Source: Plantago elongata (Eukaryota; Streptophyta; Magnoliopsida; Lamiales; Plantaginaceae). Taken from it: a stretch of DNA of 22,517 nucleotides. The translations under genes and the position numbers were made by a program. Positions 1 to 8,761 of this stretch are shown in pieces. Location: contig JAYMSP010002780.1 in the NCBI GenBank assembly GCA_036897095.1, positions 1 to 22,517 on the forward strand, written 5' to 3'. The stretch's first letter is position 1. The number at the start of each line of letters is the position of its first letter. Below the pieces are notes generated by a model that was given only the letters and a program-made list of their open reading frames with translations, had not been told where the DNA came from and made no database searches.

Positions 1-815
1 ACAAATCTCGGGGGGTTCCCCCCCCCCCCCCCTTCTTTGCCGTTATCTGGACCAACAGTACCCCACAATATATACTCGGCCCACAATTTTTATACTTTCA
101 ATAAATTCACATTAGTTAATTGATTGAATTAAAACATATCCATGGTCTTACGGGACATTTAAATTTGGACGGACGAGTATATAAAACATAAACATGTATA
201 TTGCACTCATTAAAATTTCGTATAGAGCTACTTAGATCTCTGGACCGGTCCTGCCAGAAATACATATATAGTCCAATGGACAACAAAATAAAATCTCAGA
301 TACATTGACATCCCATACCTCCCCTGCAAAATTAACAAAAACAAAATAAAATATGAGTCCACCAAATCTACATTGTCTTTCGACATCTTCGATTGTGAGT
401 TTTATCTGACAGTTCATTTCTAATTACATTAATTTTGTCATATGGGTGTATTAAAAAAAAAAAGTCTGAAAATTCTTTTAGACACTCTTGATGAACAGTA
501 CAGAGCCGCATGAGTCCTAGGACTACTTCCTATTTTGCCTTCTGCAGGCCTATTGGGAGCTTGTTTTCATAGCTTTTGTACCCAACATTGAGAACAGAAA
601 GAAGGCATGTGTTACTACATTTTTAGTTGACCACTATGTAGTGGAAAACGAGTTGCCCTTAATTTTATTTTTTTTAGCTCTATCATGTTACTCTAGTTAT
701 ATATATCTTCGAAACACTACCACTCTTAGTGTGCTAAACCGTAAATTTCTACGTGCATTTCGAATTGTTTCAGTTGTTATGCAGTGATTGTTATTTAAAC
801 TTAAGCATTAACAGT
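1..815. other. Intergenic, no recognisable gene
   Basis: I see no supportable gene here. The stretch opens with a G6-TT-C15 run (positions 10-32). The only longer open frame, about 60 codons on the minus strand at 232-417, resembles nothing I know and has no visible gene context. The rest is A+T-rich intergenic sequence. Confidence 0.6.
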
Positions 816-823
816 ACTATAAC

Positions 824-1486
824 CAAGGACGGACCTACATACGCACAAGAGACCGCAATTGTTACCCCTCACTTTTGGACATGAAATGACTATTATACCC
901 TTCCAAAAATCTAATGAACAGTGATATATTTAGCAAGAATGAATTATGAAAGAAACTGGTACAACTCAGCTGGTGCACCTATATTCCATTAAGCCTTATA
1001 TTCCATTAAACCTTCCCCTGCCAATTGATTACAAATTCGATTCTCAGTAGTGCTAGATTTTCCAACCATTTTGTATATATTTTTCTATCATTTACTTGAC
1101 ATTTTTTATTGTTTCTTTATGATTTAGTAATATTTTTTTATTATTTCTCTCTTTTTTAATGTTCTTTTAGTTTACATTTCTCAATCATATTATATAAATA
1201 CTTAACTTTATTTCATTTAACTCTCTTTGTTTCTTTATTTTTTCTATTCAATGATAAATTTATTTACTTAATATACTTTAAAAAATTATCCAATCTAAAC
1301 AAAGCTATATTATATCTAATTGATTTTTTTTAGCACATAATTTAAAAAATTATAGTCTAAACATTGTTCTTTACTATGTGAGTTTTGAAAACGTAATTTT
1401 CATTAGTTATTAATAATGATTTTTTTAATAAAATTTATAGTAAAAAATTTCGCTACCCCTGACATATATTTCTGCGTCCGTCCCTG
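824..1486 (+). mobile_element. hAT-like non-autonomous element, left copy
   Basis: The 5' end reads CAAGGACGGACCTACAT. The reverse complement of the 3' end reads CAGGGACGGACGCAG, giving terminal inverted repeats of about 11 bp (CARGGACGGAC). Most of its length aligns with 2405-3089, at roughly 85% identity judged by eye. A short tandem duplication around 980-1013 (TATATTCCATTAA twice) is private to this copy. The interior is A+T-rich with no coding sequence. A tRNA-like pair of internal promoter motifs lies at 961-979 and 1031-1047. Confidence 0.7.
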
Positions 1487-1496
1487 CTTGTATATA

Positions 1497-2050
1497 CAAG
1501 ATAGAGATTATGATAGAGACCGAGGACGTGATAGAGAAAGAGACAGAGACAGGGAGCGAGACAAAGACCGACATCGCTTAAGAGATGACAAGGATTATGG
1601 GCATGACAGGGAGAGGGAGAGGGAGAGAGATAGACGAGACAGGGAGCGTGGGCGGAAGAGAAGTCGAAGTAGAAGCAGAGACCGTAAGAAATGATGGTGA
1701 TGGCCGTCGGAGACGGCACCGTGGCAGTGCTAGTCCTAAAAGATGCGAGATGATGTTGATGGTAAAAAGAAAAAAGAGAAGAAGGGAAAGAAGGATGATG
1801 GAACTGATCATCCAGATCCTGAGATTGCTGAAACAAACAAGTTTAGGGTAAGTCTTGGATTGGGACCTCTCAGGTAGTAAACTATTACCATGCAATTTGA
1901 TCTGTGCTCAACTGTATGTGGGTATATCAACATTTTGTACCAATTTTCCAAGTAGTTTGAAACATATTCAAAGAACATGGTGAAAACATGTTTGTATGAA
2001 AATTGGAATATATCTGTTTGACTTACTAAATTAAAAAAAAAAAAAAAAAA
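1497..2050 (+). pseudogene. PRP38-like splicing factor 3' fragment, retrocopy-like
   Basis: From 1500 the plus strand encodes a highly charged Arg/Asp/Glu and Arg/Ser-rich tract (RDRERDRDRE-type, then RSRSRSRDRKK) that stops at 1692-1694. The similarity continues in the next frame (about 1690-1750) and returns to the first frame, ending at a TAG (1875-1877) after a tail containing GTDHPDPEIAE and SLGLGPLR. From memory this is the C-terminal end of plant pre-mRNA-splicing factor 38 proteins, which act in the spliceosome. Two compensating frameshifts and the missing N-terminal PRP38 domain make it a pseudogene. A plausible 3' UTR of about 155 bp runs into a 19-A tract (about 2032-2050) with no visible intron, suggesting a processed copy. 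The 5' break lies at the edge of the left hAT-like element. The family call is from motif recognition only; another RS/RD-rich splicing protein is possible. Confidence 0.6.
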
Positions 2051-2404
2051 ACCAGAAACAAAGACCTGCCCTACTGCCTTCTTAACACGAGTTGTTCTTC
2101 GTCACTCACAGGTTCGTCTTACCAAGCCTCTTTTCCTGTATCAACAAAAGAACACGGCTGGTCCAAAGATTTAGTGCCACATACAAAATTTAAAAGAGGC
2201 CCATACGAAATTTTAAAATTGACCCAAACTTATAGAATAAATTAAAGATAACAAAATACTTTATACAAAATTGAATAAGTTCCTAATAAAACAATATATT
2301 ACCTCAGTCCCAACTTCATCTTTCTGCATTTCATTTTAAATAGTCACAACTTCATCTTTTCATTCATTATTTATTTTTTCTCTACTTTATCATCATCTCT
2401 CTTT
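2051..2404. other. Interior spacer of composite element, possible MITE remnant
   Basis: No gene is visible. The segment from about 2282 (TTACCTCAGTCCCAA, followed by T-rich sequence with TTTTTTCTCTACTTTATC) vaguely resembles the left part of a Stowaway-type MITE cut off at the start of the right hAT-like copy. The match is weak. Confidence 0.3.
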
Positions 2405-3089
2405 CAGGCACGGACCCACATCCATTCGAGGGACCGCAATCGTTACCTTTTGATTTTGAACATGAAATGCCTATTGTACCCCTTCCAAAAATGTAAATAG
2501 TGATATATTTAGTAAAAATGAATTATGAAAGAAATTAGTACAGCTTAGTTGGTGCACCTATGTTCTATAAAGTCTTCCCCTGCCAATTAATCACAAGTTT
2601 GATTCTCAGTAGTGCTAGATTTACCAACAAGTTTGATTCTCAGTAGTGCTAAATTTACCAACCATTTTATTTATATTTTTTTCTACCATATACTTGAAAT
2701 TTTTCATTGTTTCTTTATGATTCAGTAACATTTTTTCTTATCTCTCTCTTTTTTTTATGTTCTTTTAGTTTACATTTTCCAATCATATTTTATAAATACT
2801 TAACTTTATTTCATTTAACTCTCTTTGTTTTTTATTTTTTCTATTCAATGATAAATTCATTTAATTAATATACTTTTAAAAAAATAATTCAATCTAAAGA
2901 AATTTATGTTATATCTAATTCCTTATATCTATGAGGACATAATTTAAAAAATTATAGTCTAAACATTGTTCTTTAATATGTGAGTTTTGAAAACGTAATT
3001 TTCATTAGTCATTAATAATGAATTTTTGTAATTAAATTTATAATTAAAAAAATTGTTACCCCTGACATATATTTCTGCGTCCGTCTCTG
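2405..3089 (+). mobile_element. hAT-like non-autonomous element, right copy
   Basis: This copy begins CAGGCACGGACCCACAT and ends TGCGTCCGTCTCTG, whose reverse complement CAGAGACGGACGCA forms the terminal inverted repeat. It aligns with the left copy in the same orientation. It carries a private 34-bp tandem duplication (2594-2627 and 2628-2661), which differs by one base. The 8-mer after its end, ACTATAAC, matches the 8-mer before the start of the left copy rather than the one before its own start. Confidence 0.7.
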
Positions 3090-3097
3090 ACTATAAC

Positions 3098-3543
3098 ATT
3101 AGAAGTATAATATTAAAGATTGTGTTCCTTCATTTTGAAATGCAATGAATGACTACTGAAGAAATAAGAAATAAAAACGATCATCTATATGAGCAATATA
3201 GATATGTTATTTTAGATCCTGCCCAAAGGACATGAAAGGATACATTGTTAAATTAAAAGTTATGTATTAGCAAGTATGACTAAGATGACAAAATATGACA
3301 TGTGTTTATGATGTATGTTGAACAATACCACAAATAGAATGGCAAAGCTTATTTTTCTCACAAATGTCTGGTCACTTGTTGTAATTAACTCAAATCTCAT
3401 ATTTTGTAACAACATATAATTACATACCATTCAATTCACCCTGAATTTTCTACCTCATGCAATGTCATTTACACACCTTATTAACACAAGAAAATAAATA
3501 AGCACGGATCAAGAGAAAAATAATTAGAAAGAAGATATAAAAC
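3098..3543. promoter_or_regulatory. Upstream region of the PMEI gene
   Basis: This is A+T-rich, non-coding sequence between the composite transposon and the PMEI start codon. It must hold the promoter and 5' leader, but I see no single convincing TATA box; AAATAAATAA near 3490 is one weak candidate. The transposon edge lies about 450 bp upstream of the ATG, close enough to affect expression. Confidence 0.35.
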
Positions 3544-4298
3544 ATGGCTTACAATAAGTTCCTCTCGGCTTTTCTATTCAGTCTAATCCTATGCCCAGCT
3601 TTCATCACCTCCGAACCACTACGCACACGCCTCAAGTTCCACGGAATAAAGAAAATTTCTGGTGAGTCTGGGACTGATAGAGCCCATAATTCACTCATTG
3701 AAAGGGCATGTCACGGGATTGGTGCTTACGAATCTGATTGTGTTGATACTCTCAACAAAGCAACTGAAAAACAGAAGTCCTCACGCAATGACCTCGCCTT
3801 CTATACCCTCAAGTAATGTTATCAATGTTCATTACAATTATATCTACGTCTCAAAAACCAAGTTGATAGCATATAAGCTAGATGAAATCCTCATATTGAT
3901 AATGTAGTCTTCTCTTATTTGACCACAGATATGTAGAAACAAATGCAGCCAATCTCTCGACAGCAATAAGTTCTATGGCTGAAGAACCTGAGTTGCCTCC
4001 GCTACTACAATCTGCTCTGTCAGATTGTTCAGAGCAATACATACCTCTAGATGATCTAGTCGAGGATGCAATCAATGCAGTCGTTGAAAAAGTTTATCCT
4101 GATGCAAAACAGTTCATTGAGGCTGCAATTTCCAATACAGAAGAGTGTGATGCAGGGCTCAAACGAGACAAATTGCAGGAGAAAGCTGAGGCGAAGGATG
4201 CTGGAAATCTTGTTGCTGCAAAGGACTTGAAGGAAATGAACACGTTCATTAAGAACATGTTGTCTGCGGCTTTGAACTTGATTCCTAAGAATGAGTAA
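3544..4298 (+). CDS. PMEI-domain protein (plant invertase/pectin methylesterase inhibitor)
   Basis: Exon 1 is 3544-3812, the intron 3813-3928 (GTAATG...CACAG, 116 bp) and exon 2 3929-4298. They encode 212 aa, a normal length for the family. Residues 1-23 are a secretion signal (hydrophobic LSAFLFSLILCPAF). The mature part has the four conserved cysteines in PMEI spacing: C56 and C66 in the N-terminal helical hairpin, then C123 (ALSDCSEQY) and C163 (SNTEECDAGL). AAISNTEEC matches the family's usual AALSxxxTC block. Family members form a four-helix bundle that binds and blocks pectin methylesterase or acid invertase in the apoplast, modulating wall stiffening or sucrose cleavage; sequence alone does not say which. 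The intron call rests on the frame continuing exactly and on the alternative being a stop directly at the donor. Many family members are intronless, so this structure is less usual. Both splice sites are canonical and the gene looks intact. Confidence 0.85.
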
Positions 4299-4750
4299 GT
4301 GAGGTCGAATCTATTAGTTCACATTTTAGATCACTTATGGATATTGAGTTTCTTGATTTGTGATTGAAATCCCAAAATGTTGGGATCTTCTATGATATAT
4401 GTGTGGGGTATATGAACAAACAAGGTACTGGGTATAATGAGATATTCTCATTGTTACAGAATACAGACCATGCAATATGTATAACTTATATACTATATAT
4501 ATTGTAGATTTGCAGTCCAAATTTGTGCAGTTAGAAGAGGACCAAATTTAAATATTCAAGTATACAGCTTAACTGATTTTTTGAAAGTACTCGTTGCTAA
4601 AGGCTCGTGGTTTCTGTATCGAGTAAACGTACCCAAAGGAAAAATAGCATCAGTACTAACATTGTAAGTTATAAATAAGTGAGTTTTACGTAAATGTTCT
4701 GGCTCATCGGGAGAAAGGCACCAATATAATGGAACTGATATATTATAGAG
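4299..4750. other. PMEI 3' flank, no gene
   Basis: Likely 3' UTR followed by A+T-rich intergenic DNA. No coding or RNA gene is seen. Confidence 0.5.
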
Positions 4751-5383
4751 CATATGGCACACACAATGTCGTTTGTTCGCCTGGTGATATTTAGCTAGTA
4801 CCGTTGTTTCTTCAGTCGTCGTGACGACAGAATAACAAATTGACAATTTTGATCAAAAAAGTTGACATGACATGTGAATCAACAGGTCAACGACGACACC
4901 TCACATGCCACCTTATTAAAATGGTCAAATAAAATTAAAAGTTAAATTCAATTTTTTTTCAATTATAATTTAAAATTCAAAAACATAAATAATAACTGCA
5001 ATTTAAAAAATGTAAAAGAAGGAAAAAAGTTTACTTGGTGAATTTGGGAATAAAGTTTTGAAATTGTTTAATGAACGGCTCTTCAACTTATTTTCGTCTT
5101 TTTTTCCTTTTTTCTTAATTACAGTTATTATTCATGTTTTCTATTTTTAACTTTAAATCATGAAATTTATTTTTCCTTTTTTATTAATTTTTTATTTTTA
5201 AATTTACTTTTTCATTATTTGAACATTTTAATGAGGTGCCATATGAGGTATTGTAGTTGACCCGTTGACTAACATGACATGTCTTCTTTTTGGTTGAAAA
5301 TTGTTCATTTGTCCTTCTGTTGTCACGACTGAAGAAAATATATATCACATGGTAGACAAACGATGCACAGAGTGCGCCATATT
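4751..5383. mobile_element. Foldback/MITE-like long inverted repeat
   Basis: The left arm (about 4751-5035) and the reverse complement of the right arm (about 5090-5383) align over nearly their whole length, leaving a loop of only some 50-60 bp. Matching blocks include TTCTTCAGTCG (4809 left, about 5330 right), GACATGACATGT against GACATGTCATGT, ACCTCA followed by the TTAAAATG-TCAAATAA block, and AATAATAACTG. The outermost shared block is ATATGGC followed by CGTTTG. There is no coding sequence. The size and structure fit a MITE or a Mutator-like foldback element. I could not identify a clean target-site duplication, partly because the right end abuts a CACTA terminus. Confidence 0.65.
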
Positions 5384-5600
5384 CACTACTGGAAAATATC
5401 ACCTTTTGTAATAGTCAAATACAGTCACCTAAAGCGAAAAACGATCACAAAAAATCTATATGTGACCGCATTATAATACGTACCATAGGCTCATATATAG
5501 ATTGCATTGTAATATAATCAAATATCTATGACATACATTTACATTATATTTATTGCAACAACTTATTTGTGACCGTCACCTGACATAAACAAAAAGTTAA
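5384..5600 (+). mobile_element. CACTA (En/Spm)-type transposon terminus, truncated
   Basis: Position 5384 starts CACTACTGGAAAA, the form typical of plant CACTA terminal inverted repeats. The next 200 bp carry short sub-terminal motifs in both orientations (GTCACC, GATCAC, TGTGACCG twice), which in CACTA elements bind transposase. The reverse-complement end (TTTTCCAGTAGTG) is not found elsewhere in the window, so this is one end of a truncated element. The 3' limit given is approximate. Confidence 0.55.
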
Positions 5601-7377
5601 GCATTCAAAATACGTGCATTAATAAGTAAGTGTGTATATATATATTATTATTCTATATCATTTAGATATCACAAATAATTAAGTACATACTTCGTACGCC
5701 GGCAGGACCATTAGTATCTTTCTCCCTTCATTAGAATTTAGGCTTTGTTTACCAGTTAGCTTTTTAACTTCATAAGTTTCTTTAGAAAAAATGTGTCTAA
5801 ACAATATTCTTAGAGAAATATAAAGGTTAATGATACTTATATTTAGAGTGTGAAAGACTTTTGTTAAATGTTGAGTGTATTACTTTAGAGTGTAGGCAAA
5901 TAAATAGTTCCATAAATAGCTTGATGAAATAGTAAATGCACAAAGTAAATACACAGGGTTAATTTATTATGGTATCTAAAGATGTTGATACTTCAATAAA
6001 TCCACTTTAATCTTTCTTATAGCTTGAATTCACTAAGACGGATAGATGAGATCCATTATAAAATCTCATCCTTGGCTAAATCCAATTCTACCCAAAATTT
6101 CAATTAATTTGTAACCTTAAAAAAATTATTAATTTCCAAGCCAAATACTTGTTCCTTCCAAGGAATTTTTCTTAATTTTCCAAATTAAATAGGTCCTCCC
6201 TTCTTCTCCTTTGCTTGATACTTAATTTAGAGATCAAAAAATCAATTTAAATCCTTATAATTCAATGACTAAGTTTGTTGTTTATAGAGAACCAGACATG
6301 TTCATGTTTGGAGAAACAACATTTATATAGCCGCAACTTAAAAATGTTGCTATACTTCTTGACAAGTGACTTAGCAAACCTTAAGTCTTGTAAATGAGTA
6401 TTGGGAACTTAGAAAAGTTGAGAGTTTGATGACAAAAGAGTTGTTGAGTAGCTTAACTACAGAGGTGCTAGATGGTAAAAAGAAAAATGGATCGTTGAGA
6501 AGAAAGAAAGAAGATGATCCATGTGGGTTATGGGTTGTATAAATTTGTGAGTGTTATGAGAAATATGATATATGAGAGGGGTTTTTCTCAAGGTATTATG
6601 CTATGTTGTAAACATGATTGATCAGGAGGAGTTAACTGTGTGTATACAAAATTAACATAAACTTCTCCAAAATGGTAAAAAGATAAAATTAAACAACTGA
6701 AATGGAACATTTAAACTGCCACACCTGTTATTAATTTTGAAAGTTTTAAACTTTCGAGTCAAGTTATATTTGAACTTTGTTAATTTTAAAGTTCGCGGAC
6801 AGAGTTGAATTTCAAAAAGATAATTAAAAGAAAAATAAAAGCTCCTGAACCGAATTCAAAATATATTCTTCAAGCTCAAACTAAAGTTATAAAAAAAATT
6901 TGAAGGCAGAGTTCTAGAAACAGAAAAGTCTACGCCATGGTATCCTGATCTTTCGCAAGAAAGGCTCGGAAAGATATGAACTGGCCTCACCATCACTCGG
7001 AATGTATGGTGTGTGATCTCACCGGTTTAGGGTAGCGAAACAGCATATGATTGAGAGTTTGAGACTTGCAAGACACAAGAGTTCAACCTCCAGTTTAGAG
7101 AGGGGAGTTCTCAAATAAAAACATATTTTTGGAACTTTCTCGACAGAATTTAGTCAAACATGATTTCTTAATTGATCATTATTGTGTTTGAATTTAAATG
7201 TATAGGCAGTTAGGCAGTGAGATAATGTCGGAGATATACAGTAGCACAATTCTGGCCTACTTAAATCATCACTAATCAATGAAGCAAGCTTTTTCATAGA
7301 GTTATGGACAGAAGCACACAAAATCTTTCCATTTTTCTATCTCTCTTTGTTTTTTTCGTTTTTTTAATGAATATTAG
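5601..7377. other. Gene-free stretch, possible old retroelement sequence
   Basis: No open reading frame of note on either strand. The segment about 5740-6660 has the look of decayed LTR-retrotransposon non-coding DNA, for example the GGTTAATTTATTATGG stretch near 5958, but I cannot find paired LTRs, a primer-binding site or coding domains. A G+C-richer patch lies at about 6900-7060 and is unidentified. Confidence 0.4.
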
Positions 7378-7466
7378 AACCTGGGAATTGACGGTGTTAT
7401 GGGCTGGAGCCAAAATAAGATTACCGGTGAAGTTTATGATTAGCAATCAAGATATCACACACAAAC
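7378..7466 (+). pseudogene. Epoxide hydrolase terminal-exon fragment
   Basis: After a pyrimidine tract and an AG acceptor (7376-7377), the sequence closely matches the start of the third exon of the neighbouring locus (8343 on). It encodes TWELTVLWAGAKIRLPVKF, against TWDLTAPWAGAKIRLPVKF there. The match ends near 7463, where the sequence passes directly into the HGFP region of exon 1 of the next copy in another reading frame. It is the remnant of an upstream tandem paralogue whose remaining 3' part has been lost. The Pro-to-Leu change and the SNQD sequence in place of GDQD show decay. Confidence 0.7.
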
Positions 7467-8589
7467 ATGCTCTTCCTCCACGGATTCCCTGAACTCTGGT
7501 ACTCATGGCGCCACCAGATGCTCCACCTTGCCGCGCATGGTTACCGTGCGATTGCCCCTGATCTTCGGGGCTACGATGAAACCAACGTGCCACTCTCTGC
7601 TGAAGAATACTCAGCGATGCATATTGTTGGGGACCTGGTGGCATTGCTGGATTGGATGGGACTGGAGGGGGTGTATCTCGTGGGGCACAATTGGGGTGCA
7701 TTGATCGCATGTTGGTTTTGTTTATTTCGGCCTGATTGGATTCGGGCTCTGGTGAATATGAGTGTTCAGTTTCATCCTAGGGATCCACAGGTTAAGATTC
7801 TTCAGCGGTATAGGGATTTGTTCGGTGATGATTTTTACATGTGCAAGTTCCAGGTATACTACAAAATATAGTAATAGGATTCCATTTTCTCAATGGTATT
7901 CACCTTTAACGCTTTCGAAGCTTTAAAGGTGGTTTAAACGATTTAAGATTTATAAAATTTCGACTTAGAATATACTAATTTAACAAGTGTACTACATTTT
8001 AGGAACCAGGCAAGGCAGAAGAAGCGTTTGCAACAGTGGATGCGTCGACAGTGATGAAATCATTCTTTTCATTTCGTGGTAGGGAACCTATAATTTTGCC
8101 TGAGATAGGAGGGCTTAAGGCACTCTTCATGGCTCCGGCAGAAACTCCACCTTGGCTCACCGAAGAGGATATAGGATACTATGCCAGCAAGTTCGAACAA
8201 ACAGGATTTACTGGAGGATTGAATTACTACAGAGCTTTCAATAGGTATCTACATCTTCCTACATATGCTAGCTCCTTTGGGCTGATATACATTCTTGACA
8301 CTTCTGGGTAACTAGGCTTGAATAGTTTGCATATGATACCAGAACCTGGGATTTGACGGCGCCATGGGCTGGAGCAAAGATAAGATTGCCGGTGAAGTTT
8401 ATAATTGGCGATCAAGATTTCACATACCATGTCCCTGGAGTTCGGGAGTATCTACACAAAGGTGGATTCAAAAATGATGTGCCGGGGCTAGTAGAGGTGG
8501 TGGTGTTGGAGGGAGTGGCTCATTTTGTTAACCAAGAGAAGCCAGATGAAGTCAGCAACTACATATATGATTTCATTTCCAAGTTCTGA
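7467..8589 (+). pseudogene. N-truncated soluble epoxide hydrolase copy, nucleophile Asp to Asn
   Basis: Exons are 7467-7853, 8003-8244 and 8343-8589; the introns (149 and 98 bp) have GT-AG ends. Exon phases, and the 242-bp middle exon, are the same as in the intact gene at 12091-13624. Reading from ATG 7467 gives 291 uninterrupted codons. The first 26 residues of the family are missing, including the first strands of the alpha/beta-hydrolase core. HGFPE (5-9, oxyanion hole) is present, but the nucleophile motif reads GHNWGA with Asn75 instead of Asp. Lid tyrosines (Y124 and the NYY motif), the acid (second Asp of GDQD) and the base (AHFVNQ) remain. The family hydrolyses epoxides to vicinal diols through an Asp-ester intermediate. 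The fused 5' end brings a foreign exon fragment instead of a promoter. I call it a pseudogene, though a translated pseudoenzyme cannot be excluded. Confidence 0.75.
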
Positions 8590-8761
8590 GTTTATTTAGA
8601 TTCACTTTTGGGCACGAGGATTAGTTTTGAGTGTACCATATATGTGTGTCGTCTAATATAAGTGGCATTTGCTGTGGAACATCTGCATTATTACAGAGAA
8701 AGTGAACCAAGAAAACATATTGTAAGTAGGAAAATAGTTACTAAAACCATCTACTATAATA
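8590..8761. other. 3' flank of the truncated epoxide hydrolase
   Basis: Ordinary A+T-rich 3' flanking sequence up to the first inverted-repeat element. No clear polyadenylation signal was chosen. Confidence 0.4.

Larger units (their letters stand above)
816..3097 (+). mobile_element. Composite hAT-like DNA transposon with captured gene fragment
   Basis: Two related elements of about 0.67 kb lie in direct orientation at 824-1486 and 2405-3089, with 918 bp between them. The outermost ends are flanked by the identical 8-mer ACTATAAC (816-823 and 3090-3097), the target-site duplication size of the hAT superfamily. Neither inner boundary fits: the 8-mers next to them are CTTGTATA after the left copy and CTCTCTTT before the right copy, and they match neither each other nor ACTATAAC. 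The whole 2.27-kb block therefore appears to have inserted as one unit. No transposase is encoded, so mobility would need a transposase supplied in trans. The interior holds a PRP38-like 3' gene fragment with a poly(A) run. Confidence 0.72.

Noticed and set aside
232..417. Minus-strand frame of about 60 codons (MNCQIKLTIEDVERQ...)
   Set aside because: No family recognised, no splice or promoter context, and the second half reads like translated A+T-rich DNA.
1453..1895. Long minus-strand open frames opposite the RS/RD-rich tract
   Set aside because: They are the complement of a low-complexity GA-rich repeat. The plus-strand reading has recognisable RS/RD tract and tail motifs.
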